64,000 nt of DNA from CAXXOK01 sp963678055. GTDB taxonomy: Bacteria; Bacillota; Clostridia; Christensenellales; Aristaeellaceae. The stretch's first letter is position 1; each line of letters begins with the position of its first letter. Made by a program: the position numbers and the translations under genes. The stretch spans positions 1,054,001 to 1,118,000 of the forward strand of contig OY782679.1 of the NCBI GenBank assembly GCA_963678055.1, written 5' to 3'. Under the pieces are notes generated by a model. That model was given only the letters and a program-made list of their open reading frames with translations, did not search any database and was not told the origin of the DNA. Positions 8,514 through 17,318 of this stretch are shown one piece after another.

Positions 8514-10901
8514 TTAGCGCAGCACGGCCCCGAATTGGTAGGCGCAGCTGCGTTGGATTTTTTCCATGGCCTTTTGGATGTCCGGTTCGGTCAGGGTGCG
8601 GTCGGATGCGCGGAAGAGCAGCGAGAAGGCAACGGATTTCTTTCCTTTGCCCAGTTGCTCGCTGCGGTATACATCGAACATAGAGACCTCTTCCAGCAGT
8701 TTGCCGCCTGCTTTGCTAATGGCGGTCATCAGTGGGCCGACGGCGACCGATTCCTCCATAACAAGCGCCAGATCGCGCGTTACGCCGGGGAAGCGCGGCA
8801 GGGGGCTGAGCCGACCAAGCGGCTTGGCATCTGCCTGCACCAGCGACAGGTTCACTTCAGCGATCAAGGCGCGATTGGGCATGTCAAAGGCTTCAGCGGT
8901 AGCGGGGTGCACCTCGCCGAGGGTCGCATATACGGTGTCACCGGACTTTAGCACCGCGCTGCGGCCGGGGTGCAGATAGGGCTGATCTGCCGTCTCCACC
9001 GTGTAGTCAATGCCCTGGGAGACCAGCACGGCTTCCACCTCGCCGCGCAGGGTGTAGAAATCCATGCCATCGCCATAGGCACCAAGGCACAGCATCGGCG
9101 TTTCGGTGGGCAGACCTTCGCTGGTGACCTGGTGCTTGTCGTACACGGCTGCAATTTCATACAGGCGCACGTCGGCAATAGAGTGATTCATGTTATAGGA
9201 AAGGGTTTTGAGCATATCGGGGGCCAGGGTCGGACGCATTACAGAGCTATCCTCCCCAAGCGGGTTGCGAACTTTCAGGGGGTCCAGCCGCGGGTCTTCG
9301 GCGGGCAGGTTCAGCTTTTCAATCTGCCGGGGGCTGACGAAGGAGAAGTTCATTATCTCCATATAGCCCAGGCCTTGCAGTACATCGGCAATTTTCCGTG
9401 TCATCTTCATCCGGGGGGAGATGCCGCCGGAGGTCTGCTCGCCGTGCAGGGGGGTGCAGCCGATTTCCTCAAAGCCATAAATGCGCAAAACTTCTTCGCA
9501 GATGTCGGCTTCGTTTTCGATATCCGAGCGATGCGGCGGCGCGGTCACGGTCAGCGTACCCTGATCCAGCTGCACGCGGAAGCGAAGTTTCTCTAAGATT
9601 TCCACCATGGTGGAAGCGGGGATATCAACGCCGGAACGCTCGCAGATGCGGCTGACGCTGGCAGTCACGGGCTTGAACTCCACAGGATTAGGATAGATGT
9701 CGATCACGCCTGTGACCACATCACCGGCGTCCAGCATATCAATCAGCATGCAGGCGCGGTTGATGGCATCCAGCGTGGTATGGGGGCTGACGCCGCGCTC
9801 GAAGCGCCCCGAAGCGTCGGTGCGCATGCCCTGGGCACGGCTGGTCAGGCGGATGGCCGTGCGGTTGAAGCTGGCGCATTCGAACATGACCTCGGTTGTG
9901 GTTTCGGTAATTTCGCTCTCCTCGCCGCCCATCACGCCGCCGATGCCGGTGGCATGATCTGCATCGCAGATGAGTAAATCGTCCGTGGTGAAGCTGCGCT
10001 CCACGCCGTCCAGCGTGGTCAGCGTTTCACCGTCTCTGGCGCGGCGGACGATAATTTCGCGGCCAGCGACCTTGCTCAGGTCAAACGCGTGCATGGGGTG
10101 GCCGTATTCGATCATCACAAAGTTGGTGATGTCAACAATGTTATTAATGGACCGCAAGCCCGCTCCGGCTAGATACTTGCGCAGCCACATGGGGGAGGGG
10201 GCGATGCGCACGTTTTTCACCACGCGCGCAGTGTAGCGCGGACACAGGTCGGAGTCGATAACGCTGACCTTGACTTCGCTGCGGATGTCGCCGCCGGATT
10301 CCTTGACGGTGGTGGGTGGTGCCAGAAAATCGGTATTGAGCGCGGCAGCGGACTCGCGCGCGATGCCCAGAGCGCACATGCAGTCGGGGCGATTGGCAAG
10401 GATTTCAAAATCGATAATCGCATCATCAAGACCGACAATCGGCTTGATATCCATGCCTACGGGGTATTCTTCGTTAAAGATCAGCAAACCGGCTTCGCCG
10501 ACGCTGGGGTATAGCTCCTGGGTGATGTTGAGCTCCGGCGCCGAGCAAAGCATACCCTCGCTGACCATGCCGCGCAGCTTGCCTTTTTTAATGGTATGGC
10601 CGCCCGGCAGCTTGGCACCGTCCAGCGCGACAGGTGCGAGAATGCCGGCGGCTACGTTTGGTGCGCCGCACACGATGTGCAGGGGTTCTTCCTGCCCGAC
10701 ATCGACCGTGCACTGCGACAGGTGTGTACCTTCAACTTTTTCGCAGGTCAGCACGCGGCCGACGACAACATTCTGGATTTCCGCACCGGGGCGTTCAATG
10801 CCTTCCACGGCGGTACCGGTCATAATCATGCGCTGGGCATAGGCCTCGGCGGCGATGGGAATATCAACATAATCCCGGAGTAAACTCATGGGTAATTTCA
10901 T
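8514..10901 (-). CDS. pheT: Phenylalanyl-tRNA synthetase beta subunit
   Basis: The 795-residue beta subunit of the alpha2-beta2 enzyme that charges tRNA-Phe. Domains in order: an EMAP-type tRNA-binding domain (about 40-155, 'VVVGRVLTCEKVEGTHLSQC'), the B3/B4 editing region that clears mischarged Tyr-tRNA (about 210-385), the B5 domain (about 400-475), the catalytic-like core, and the C-terminal FDX-ACB anticodon-binding domain (about 700-795, starting near 'LPRFPGVTRDLALVME'). Full normal length. It starts 15 bases after pheS and shares its T-box-controlled transcript. Confidence 0.97.
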   Translation of the reverse strand: MKLPMSLLRDYVDIPIAAEAYAQRMIMTGTAVEGIERPGAEIQNVVVGRVLTCEKVEGTHLSQCTVDVGQEEPLHIVCGAPNVAAGILAPVALDGAKLPGGHTIKKGKLRGMVSEGMLCSAPELNITQELYPSVGEAGLLIFNEEYPVGMDIKPIVGLDDAIIDFEILANRPDCMCALGIARESAAALNTDFLAPPTTVKESGGDIRSEVKVSVIDSDLCPRYTARVVKNVRIAPSPMWLRKYLAGAGLRSINNIVDITNFVMIEYGHPMHAFDLSKVAGREIIVRRARDGETLTTLDGVERSFTTDDLLICDADHATGIGGVMGGEESEITETTTEVMFECASFNRTAIRLTSRAQGMRTDASGRFERGVSPHTTLDAINRACMLIDMLDAGDVVTGVIDIYPNPVEFKPVTASVSRICERSGVDIPASTMVEILEKLRFRVQLDQGTLTVTAPPHRSDIENEADICEEVLRIYGFEEIGCTPLHGEQTSGGISPRMKMTRKIADVLQGLGYMEIMNFSFVSPRQIEKLNLPAEDPRLDPLKVRNPLGEDSSVMRPTLAPDMLKTLSYNMNHSIADVRLYEIAAVYDKHQVTSEGLPTETPMLCLGAYGDGMDFYTLRGEVEAVLVSQGIDYTVETADQPYLHPGRSAVLKSGDTVYATLGEVHPATAEAFDMPNRALIAEVNLSLVQADAKPLGRLSPLPRFPGVTRDLALVMEESVAVGPLMTAISKAGGKLLEEVSMFDVYRSEQLGKGKKSVAFSLLFRASDRTLTEPDIQKAMEKIQRSCAYQFGAVLR

Positions 10902-10916
10902 TCTTGTATCCTCCTC

Positions 10917-11939
10917 TTAGCGCAGCTGGCCCAGCAGCCGTGCGTCGCCTTCAAACAGCAGCCGCAGATCGGGAATGCCATAGCGGCCCATAGCAATGCG
11001 ATCCAGCCCGATGCCAAAAGCGAAGCCGGAATATTTCGTACTGTCGATGCCGCACATTTCAAGCACCTTGGGGTTGACCATGCCGGAGCCTAAAATTTCA
11101 ATCCAGCCTGTGCCTTTGCATACTTTGCAGCCGGTGCCTTTACACGCTGAACAGGTCAAGTCGACTTCAGCGCTTGGCTCGGTGAAGGGGAAGAAGCTCG
11201 GGCGGAAACGGATGTTGACATCCTGCCCGAATACGTGCTTGGCAAACGCCGTAAGCGTGCCACGCAGATCCGCCATGGAGATATGCTCGTCAACAACCAG
11301 CCCTTCCATTTGATGGAATACGGGGCTGTGGGTAGCGTCCAGCTCGTCGGCGCGATATACGCGGCCCGGGCAGATGATGCGAATTGGCGGCTTTTGGCTG
11401 AGCATAACGCGCGCCTGCATGGGGCTGGTGTGGGTACGCAGCACTACGTTATCGTCGATGTACAGGGTATCCTGCGCATCGCGGGCGGGGTGGTTTTTGG
11501 GGATGTTCATCAGTTCGAAGTTATAATAATCCAGCTCAATCTCCGGCCCCTGCATGACCTCAAACCCCATGCCGGTGAAGCATTCGATCATCTCGTTCAT
11601 CACCAGGGTAATCGGGTGCGCCGTGCCGCGTTTGGGCAGGGTGCGGGGCTCGGTTACGTCAATCGACTCAAGCTTCAGTGCCTGGTCGCGCTCTGCTTGC
11701 TTAAGCTGGTCGGCACGTTTGTCAATCAGCTCTTGCAATTCTTTTCGGACTTCGTTGATCGCCGCGCCCATCTTCGGCCGCTGCTCCTGTGGCAGTTTGC
11801 CCAGCGATTTGAGCAGTGCCGTCAGCTCGCCTTTTTTACCGAGCACTTTCACCACCAGGGCATCAAGGTTTGCGGTGCTTAGCACCGTTTCCAGATCAGC
11901 CATCACCTGGGATTTGATCTGATTTAAGATTTCCAGCAT
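10917..11939 (-). CDS. pheS: Phenylalanyl-tRNA synthetase alpha subunit
   Basis: The 340-residue catalytic subunit of class IIc PheRS. An N-terminal coiled coil (about 1-85) binds tRNA; the aminoacylation core follows, with motif 2 at 'GRVYRADELDATHSPVFHQ' (about 190-208) and motif 3 at 'GIGLDRIAMGRYGI' (about 310-323). The insertion 'CSACKGTGCKVCKGTGW' near 263 is a cysteine cluster seen in many bacterial PheS proteins. It is the first gene of the pheST operon, behind a T-box leader, so expression should rise when tRNA-Phe is uncharged. Confidence 0.97.
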   Translation of the reverse strand: MLEILNQIKSQVMADLETVLSTANLDALVVKVLGKKGELTALLKSLGKLPQEQRPKMGAAINEVRKELQELIDKRADQLKQAERDQALKLESIDVTEPRTLPKRGTAHPITLVMNEMIECFTGMGFEVMQGPEIELDYYNFELMNIPKNHPARDAQDTLYIDDNVVLRTHTSPMQARVMLSQKPPIRIICPGRVYRADELDATHSPVFHQMEGLVVDEHISMADLRGTLTAFAKHVFGQDVNIRFRPSFFPFTEPSAEVDLTCSACKGTGCKVCKGTGWIEILGSGMVNPKVLEMCGIDSTKYSGFAFGIGLDRIAMGRYGIPDLRLLFEGDARLLGQLR

Positions 11940-11954
11940 ACGGTTTGCCTCCCA

Positions 11955-12244
11955 TCAAAAAAGCCTTCGCCCATGCGTTTGCATGGGACGAAGGCATAAT
12001 GCCGCGTTGTACCACCCATCTTCCATCTCCATAAACGTGTGTTACGGAAATGCTCTCGCTTGATCACGGGGTGTGCTGATCCCCGGCTTCGCCTACTGGA
12101 ATTCGTTCAGCGAAGCGACTCTGGAGGGAATGCTCCGTCTGCGGAATGGAAAGCTTTCAGCGTATGCTATCCTCTCTGAAAACCGCGTTGATACGGGCTT
12201 TGGTCTCCGTCATCGTCATTATGTCCCGGAAAGGATCCAAGACA
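11955..12244 (-). ncRNA. T-box leader (tRNA-Phe responsive) of pheST
   Basis: The minus-strand leader carries the T-box core 'GGGTGGTACAACGCGG' (12017-12002) followed by a terminator hairpin whose arms are GCCTTCG-CCATGC and GCATGGGCGAAGGC with a run of T (about 11996-11957), just before the pheS ribosome binding site. Upstream, 'AGAGAGGAT' (about 12176) resembles the start of stem I. The antiterminator would form by pairing uncharged tRNA-Phe with the T-box bulge. The specifier is expected to be UUC; a candidate lies in GAATTC at 12104-12099, but I could not fold stem I rigorously, so the specifier call is inference. Confidence 0.88.
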
Positions 12245-12249
12245 AGTAT

Positions 12250-12278
12250 AGTATAGCATGGGGAAATCGGAGTTTCAA
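12250..12278 (-). promoter_or_regulatory. Sigma-A promoter of pheST
   Basis: TTGAAA (12278-12273), 17-base spacer, TATACT (12255-12250), reading on the minus strand into the T-box leader. Confidence 0.75.
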
Positions 12279-12291
12279 GAGCACCTGGTGA

Positions 12292-12717
12292 TTATTGTTC
12301 GTCGGGTTCTTCCAGGGCTTGCGCAGAAGTTTCTTCATTAACGGCTTGGGCAGGCACATCCTCTGCGGATGTAGCAGGTGGCTCCACTTCTGCGATCACG
12401 GAAGATGTACTTTCCAGCCGCTCGCGAATGACGCGGCTATTGTCCGCCATGTCGCCAAACGCCCGAAGTAAAAGTGCCCATAGCCATGAGGACAGCGACC
12501 CGAAAATCATCACCAGCAATCCGGTTGCAATAAAGCGTCCGCCGTGCATCATGCCGGTTCTGTACAGATAGGCCGAGTTATAGTAGCTGATCCGGAGCGG
12601 ACCGCTGATCGAACCGCGCACGATGATAAAAATACCTGCAATCACCGACAGCGCTATGCCTGCGATCAGGATAATTTGCGCCGCAAGCGCGATTTTCTTT
12701 CCTGCATTATGTAACAT
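12292..12717 (-). CDS. Small membrane protein of unknown function with acidic tail
   Basis: I do not recognise a family. The 141-residue product has two predicted membrane segments (about 9-31, 'IALAAQIILIAGIALSVIAG', and about 57-78), then a cytosolic or external tail of about 50 residues rich in Ala, Glu and Pro that ends in acidic residues. The start is ATG 12717, seven bases after GGAGGG; an upstream in-frame start at 12750 lacks a ribosome binding site. It is a lone gene: a plausible promoter (TTGCCC/TATATA) lies near 12760-12790, and the pheST promoter starts right behind its stop codon. Confidence 0.6.
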   Translation of the reverse strand: MLHNAGKKIALAAQIILIAGIALSVIAGIFIIVRGSISGPLRISYYNSAYLYRTGMMHGGRFIATGLLVMIFGSLSSWLWALLLRAFGDMADNSRVIRERLESTSSVIAEVEPPATSAEDVPAQAVNEETSAQALEEPDEQ

Positions 12718-12939
12718 ATACTTTCCCTCCTCAAAAAGGATACAAGTCATATGGTTTTGTTACATATATAGTATAAACACGTTTCCGGGCAATAAATTAA
12801 CGATTTGTAAACAATCGTGTACTATATTGTACCGATGGTGTGGTATAATGGCAGAAAATACTGGGAAATAGTCAGTGGAAAGATCGTTATATCCTGCGTA
12901 ATAGCAACACATATTCAGAGAATTAAGGAGAACAGCAGA

Positions 12940-15099
12940 ATGAAGAAAACATTAGTCATAGCGGCGCTCGTGATTGCGGGATTGGTTTTATTCGTTGGCT
13001 GCGCGGCAGCGGAAACGGTCATCAGTTCCATTCTGGTTGATTATCAGCAGACATTTGCTGAAAGTAAAAACGACCTGGCGGCAAACAACGGGCAGAATAT
13101 TGTGCTTGGCGATGGAAATGGCAGCACGAAAGTGGTAAACGAAGGGCTCATGCTGACCGCACCGGAAAACGAAAACCCGATGTTCAATCTGGTCAGGCGG
13201 CTGGATGAAGTAGAGGGTACGATGGATGGAAACCAGGCGCTTCACATCCGGTTCAAGTCCTCGACAAAGGATTTCGGCATCATGCTGTTTGCACAGGGCA
13301 GCGCAGGCATCACGATCGGCGAAAATAACGAGCCACTGGCGTTTGTAAACTTTGGCGAATACATGGAGCCGTTAAGCGGACATCTGTTCCTGCAACCCGG
13401 CAAATGGTACCATGCGCTGCTTGCTATGCGCTGGGATGGAGTGATGCAGGTTGCGATCTGGCTGGAAGAGGAACAAAGCAATCTGGCTGGTGGGTATGTG
13501 GATATCGGTTCGGCGTTTGGCAAAGGCGTGTTTGAAAACCAATCATGGGAAGCAAGCCTGGGCGTACAGGGGAATGCGACCTTTATCATCAGCAACTATG
13601 AGTATTTGACGTTTTCCAACTTCGTAATGGATTACCGGTCGCTTGATTTGGGCGCAAACCAATCCAATACAAACCAATCCAACGCAAATCAAACTGACGC
13701 AAACCAAAAAAGCGATACGCAAATGGATATAGACTACGGTCCCTCTTGGACGTTCGATATTGCCGACGGCTTCGACGTCATGAGTGATACGGTGTGGATG
13801 GATGTTGAGCTCCAGCATATTGAGGCTGCGGGGGATACCTTTATGGGATATAACCTTGCCGACCTGATGAATTACTCGGGTAACGGATGGGACATGGCAA
13901 CAGTGACGTTCAGAAACGATAATGCAAAAAGCGTAATCGTGCGAAGGACCTATGAGGCGTTTGTCGTATACCAGCGCAACGGAGAGTTTTTGGGCGATCC
14001 GTACCTGCTGTCCGATGATGGGCTGTCTGAATACCCTATTGCACAGGTATTTCGCTTTTTCGCCATTCCCTGGGAAGAAGCGTGCGTGATCAGCACTGTA
14101 ATAGCGAACTGGCAATCGACGTATGACGTATTAACGCAGGATCTGATTGCTGATAACGGAGTGAGCTTCAACCTGGATGACCCGGATAACCATCATGTCA
14201 TCATATCGACTTCGGATGAAGGGGTTAGCTTCGAAGCGGAAGGAATGTCCAATCCGCAGATGGCCTTTGAACACCGGTTGACTGTTGAAGGAACTAAGGA
14301 CCACAAGCAGGCGGCACATGTCATGTTCAAACCGTCGGGAACGAATTTCAATTTTTCGTTATGGGCGAATTTCGGCCTGTGGATTGAAATCGGCGATCAG
14401 AATGAACCGTACCTTAGCTTATTGGAAAAAAATTATCAACAAGCATTTGATGGTGATTTCCGCGTGGAACCGGGTATGTGGCACCATCTATTTGTTGCGG
14501 TGAATCCGGACGGTGTGCTGCAAGCTGCGATGTGGAAAGACGGGGAGGAAGACAATGTTGCCTATCTGAATCTGGATATGTTCCAATCGTTCAACGAACC
14601 AAACTATCGGTCCGAGTCGTGGCAGCTTTGCCTGAGCGTTGCACAACAAGAAACAATGACGCTCGCCAGCTATGAGTACATCACTTTTGAAGAATTTGCG
14701 ACCGAAGGCAAAGTCATTGAAGCAGCCAACGATGACTCGCAAGACAATGGGGAATGGGTAGAGCCCAGGGACTTCGGTCCGGCATGGACGATGAATATCG
14801 CAGACAATTACGAGCTTGCCTACGATACGATTTGGGATGTGATGGAGCCGCAGGTTGTAACAACAGGCAACGGGGACGAATACATGGGATACGTGCTCAA
14901 GGATTTACTGAATATTTCTAATAACGGAAGCAATGTGGCAACCGTTTGGTTTGGTGAAGACGGACAGAACAATACCCTAATTAATCCGACATACGATGCG
15001 TATGTTGTGTTGATGAAAGAGGGAGAGTGGATGGGCGCTCCGTATCTGATTACGATTGACGGGGTATGGCCCGACCCGATAACAAACGTGTATCCGTAA
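12940..15099 (+). CDS. Secreted or lipid-anchored protein with two tandem two-domain units
   Basis: A 719-residue exported protein of unknown function. The start is ATG 12940 behind AAGGAG; an extended -10 (TGGTATAAT, 12841-12849) lies upstream. Residues 1-25 form a signal peptide; Cys21 in 'LFVGC' could be a lipobox, though Phe at -3 is unusual. Residues 28-228 (A1) and 383-587 (A2) are clear repeats of one another: both have an 'N..E+M.NP...F..R+..EGT.D..QA.H..FK' pattern and 'G.W.H.L......G..QAA.W'. Residues 265-370 (B1) and 611-717 (B2) are a second repeated pair ('FGP.WT..IAD......DT.W' and 'YMGY.L.DL+N'). A1 could be a jelly-roll sugar-binding fold; B weakly recalls molybdopterin-oxidoreductase-like folds. 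Both ideas are inference. An Asn/Gln-rich linker (236-263) joins the units. Confidence 0.75.
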   Translation: MKKTLVIAALVIAGLVLFVGCAAAETVISSILVDYQQTFAESKNDLAANNGQNIVLGDGNGSTKVVNEGLMLTAPENENPMFNLVRRLDEVEGTMDGNQALHIRFKSSTKDFGIMLFAQGSAGITIGENNEPLAFVNFGEYMEPLSGHLFLQPGKWYHALLAMRWDGVMQVAIWLEEEQSNLAGGYVDIGSAFGKGVFENQSWEASLGVQGNATFIISNYEYLTFSNFVMDYRSLDLGANQSNTNQSNANQTDANQKSDTQMDIDYGPSWTFDIADGFDVMSDTVWMDVELQHIEAAGDTFMGYNLADLMNYSGNGWDMATVTFRNDNAKSVIVRRTYEAFVVYQRNGEFLGDPYLLSDDGLSEYPIAQVFRFFAIPWEEACVISTVIANWQSTYDVLTQDLIADNGVSFNLDDPDNHHVIISTSDEGVSFEAEGMSNPQMAFEHRLTVEGTKDHKQAAHVMFKPSGTNFNFSLWANFGLWIEIGDQNEPYLSLLEKNYQQAFDGDFRVEPGMWHHLFVAVNPDGVLQAAMWKDGEEDNVAYLNLDMFQSFNEPNYRSESWQLCLSVAQQETMTLASYEYITFEEFATEGKVIEAANDDSQDNGEWVEPRDFGPAWTMNIADNYELAYDTIWDVMEPQVVTTGNGDEYMGYVLKDLLNISNNGSNVATVWFGEDGQNNTLINPTYDAYVVLMKEGEWMGAPYLITIDGVWPDPITNVYP
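13651..13710 (+). repeat. Short in-frame repeats coding an Asn/Gln-rich linker
   Basis: Degenerate tandem 15-base units (variants of 'GCAAACCAATCCAAT') encode four copies of an N-Q-[ST]-[ND]-[AT] motif between domains B1 and the first A1 unit of the surface protein. It is an interdomain linker; such repeats can change copy number by slippage. Confidence 0.6.
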
Positions 15100-15115
15100 C
15101 CGGGAAAGTAAGACG

Positions 15116-15150
15116 AGAAAAACGGACTGCAAAGCTGCAGTCCGTTTTTC
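15116..15150. terminator. Bidirectional terminator between surface protein and rnpB
   Basis: A perfect 10-bp stem ACGGACTGCA/TGCAGTCCGT with a 4-base loop is flanked by AAAAA on one side and TTTTT on the other, so it can end transcripts from both directions. Confidence 0.8.
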
Positions 15151-15158
15151 ATACATGT

Positions 15159-15526
15159 GGTAAGCGCGGTCGTAAGCCGAGTTCTGTCGTTGAACGATCA
15201 TCTGTCTGCCCGCAGTGTTACCACTGCGGTGTAGCGATCACTTTAGAGGCCCGGCGGGCCGCCGCATTGCCTCAGATCGGATCTTGCATCAGGTGGGGTT
15301 TACATCGCGCCTCCGTCGCCGGGGCGCGGGTGAGCTCTTACCTCGCCTTTCCATCCTTACCTTAAACGCATAGATTCCCCCGAAGGTGAACCCGGCGTTT
15401 AGGGCGGTTTGTTTCTGTTGCACTTTCCTTGAAGTCGCCTTCACCGGCCGTTAACCGGCACCCTGCCCTGTGATGCTCGGACTTTCCTCATGGCACGCCA
15501 TGCAATCGTTTAGCCGCCTTACCATG
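15159..15526 (-). ncRNA. rnpB: RNase P RNA
   Basis: The catalytic RNA that removes 5' leaders from precursor tRNAs. On the minus strand the conserved elements appear in order: 'GAGGAAAGTCCGAGCAT' (about 15491-15475), 'CAGGGTGCC' (P4 5' side region), 'GGATGGAAAGGCGAGGTAAG' (about 15357-15338), and the 3' 'CAGAACTCGGCTTACG' (about 15187-15172). P1 is formed by GGTAAGGCGG at the 5' end (15523-15514) and CCGC-G-CTTACC at the 3' end (15169-15159). The helix set looks like the ancestral A type. Ends are set from P1 and the promoter, to within a few bases. Confidence 0.95.
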
Positions 15527-15533
15527 CATGGGC

Positions 15534-15562
15534 AGAATAGCATTTTCCGGTGCCGGTGTCAA
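15534..15562 (-). promoter_or_regulatory. Sigma-A promoter of rnpB
   Basis: TTGACA (15562-15557), 17-base spacer, TATTCT (15539-15534) on the minus strand, placing the start at about 15526, next to P1 of RNase P RNA. Confidence 0.8.
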
Positions 15563-15589
15563 TCGGCTGGTATCCGGCCATGACACGCC

Positions 15590-15617
15590 TTGACGCACCC
15601 GTAAAACAACGTATAAT
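15590..15617 (+). promoter_or_regulatory. Sigma-A promoter of the GH127-like/dus operon
   Basis: TTGACG (15590-15595), 16-base spacer, TATAAT (15612-15617), about 43 bases before the start codon. It is back to back with the rnpB promoter. Confidence 0.75.
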
Positions 15618-15659
15618 ATGGTAGTAAGCAAAGTAAAGAAATCATGAGGAAACCGTCTG

Positions 15660-17318
15660 ATGCCAAGTTATCAACAATATTGCCGCCCGCCGCTGGTGGA
15701 TCCAGCGTATGTCGCATTGCCGGATGCTGCCGTACACGCAGAAGGCAGCCTGCGCACACTGACGGACAAGGTGCTGAATCTGACCAATCCGGATGCCGTT
15801 TTACCGCTGGACGCCGTGCTTGCTTCCAAGCTTGGCGAGTATACCACGCTGCCCCCGCTTCCGCCGATCAAAGAACTGGCCGATACGCTGCCTGAAAGCC
15901 TGCCGGCGTTTGTTCCGGCGCTGCGTGCGGCAATCATGACCGCCGTAGCGGATAAGGATAAGGAAGCGCTGGTCAAATGTCTGCAGGCGATGAAAGCTCT
16001 AGCGGCAAAACTGCCGGACATCGGTGAATATGCGCTGATGCCCGTGGCTGCAGATGCTATGCGCTGCGCCCAGGAGCTGTTTCGGCGCACGGGACAGAAT
16101 TTTTTATTGGATATTATGGAAATGATCCGCTCGCAGGTGCCGGATGTGGCGGGCTTGTTTCACTCATTTCCGTTTTTAAAGGCCTTTACCCCGGAGCCGG
16201 TGCCAGACGATGCCAAGGATGATACATCAAAATATTTCCGCCGGATGAAAATGCTGGGAACCGGCAAGATGATCGCCGATGCCCTGGCGCTGACGGCGCT
16301 GTTTGCCATGTATTCCGGCTCTGCGCGGGATGCAAGCGCCTCTCAAGCGGGCCTTAACTCGCTGGATCGCTTCCACGGCATGCCTAGCGGCATTTTTACC
16401 GCCCAGCCCTACCTGGCCGGGCGCGAGCCTTCTGCTGCAACGGATTTGCCAACCATATGTGCAACGCTGGAAGCCCTGCACGATTTGCTGGCAGCCGGCG
16501 GCGAGCTGGCCGTGGCCGAGCGTATGGAGCGTATCGTAGACAATGCATTTGCCAATATCTTTGCCAAGGACGGCGTATATAAGCTGCAGCCCGTAAACCG
16601 CGAAGCCAACGAAGCCAGCTGCGTGGCCGACCCGCCAAGCCGCGCCGAGGTGGGATTGCTTTTGCGCGCCATGACCTCGGTGCGCCGCTCCGTATGGATG
16701 GTCAAGGGCGAAACGGAACTTTCCATGCTGCTGCCGTATGACAGCGTATGCCTGACCCGCATGAACGGCGTGCCGGTGCGCGTGGCTATGAGCACCAACG
16801 CAGACGGCAATCTTGTGTTTAAGGTAGAGGCCAAAAAACCTGTGGTATTTGCCCTCTCCATTCGTATTCCGGGCTATGCCGACAGCGCCCGTATCTCCGT
16901 CAGCGGAGACAAACCCAAGGTGGTGGAGTGCGGCACGATGTATACGGTCAAGCGCACGTTTGCTTCCGGCGACCGGATTGTGCTGGACTTAAGCTGCAAG
17001 CCCTACAGCAAAACCGGGCACCGCAACGCTACGAGCGTGTTTTATCGTTCCCGCTTGATGGCCCTGCCGCTGCCGGAGGCTGATGATGCCTGGCAGTATG
17101 CTCTTAGTGATAGTTTCAAACCGGTGCTATCAATGGTGGACGGTGCGCCTAGCGTACGCGTGGAGGCCTGCTCGGCTCCCGGCTGGACTGTGAAGGATGG
17201 CCGCATCCCCTCGCCGCCGCAGGGATTGCGCATGGGCGATGCCTACGAGCTGACCCTACTGCCCTACAGCGATACCGTTGGCCGGGTGGCAATCTTCCCG
17301 CAGGCCAATCATGACTAA
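15660..17318 (+). CDS. GH127/DUF1680-like protein, shortened and lacking catalytic residues
   Basis: A 552-residue cytoplasmic protein (no signal peptide). Residues 230-310 match the alpha/alpha-barrel segment of GH127-family (DUF1680) beta-L-arabinofuranosidase-like proteins: 'GREPSAATDL' followed by 'EALHDLLAAGGELAVAERME' and 'VDNAFANIF'. Residues 370-460 match the following beta sandwich ('FALSIRIPGYADSARI', 'VKRTFASGDRIVLDL'). The family's metal and nucleophile cysteines are not conserved: the E-x-C site reads D262-L-P264 and the Cys-Cys-Pro-Pro site reads A323-D-P-P. The N-terminal part is also shorter than in active enzymes. I infer a non-catalytic or altered relative. ATG 15660 follows GAGGAAA. 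It overlaps dus by 8 bases. Confidence 0.65.
   Translation: MPSYQQYCRPPLVDPAYVALPDAAVHAEGSLRTLTDKVLNLTNPDAVLPLDAVLASKLGEYTTLPPLPPIKELADTLPESLPAFVPALRAAIMTAVADKDKEALVKCLQAMKALAAKLPDIGEYALMPVAADAMRCAQELFRRTGQNFLLDIMEMIRSQVPDVAGLFHSFPFLKAFTPEPVPDDAKDDTSKYFRRMKMLGTGKMIADALALTALFAMYSGSARDASASQAGLNSLDRFHGMPSGIFTAQPYLAGREPSAATDLPTICATLEALHDLLAAGGELAVAERMERIVDNAFANIFAKDGVYKLQPVNREANEASCVADPPSRAEVGLLLRAMTSVRRSVWMVKGETELSMLLPYDSVCLTRMNGVPVRVAMSTNADGNLVFKVEAKKPVVFALSIRIPGYADSARISVSGDKPKVVECGTMYTVKRTFASGDRIVLDLSCKPYSKTGHRNATSVFYRSRLMALPLPEADDAWQYALSDSFKPVLSMVDGAPSVRVEACSAPGWTVKDGRIPSPPQGLRMGDAYELTLLPYSDTVGRVAIFPQANHD

Noticed and set aside
8970..9596. A 208-codon open frame antisense to pheT
   Set aside because: Overlaps a complete well-supported gene and shows no motif or start signal.
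13651..13710. A CRISPR or non-coding tandem repeat
   Set aside because: Repeat units are short, degenerate and keep the reading frame of an Asn/Gln-rich protein linker; no spacers or cas genes are present.
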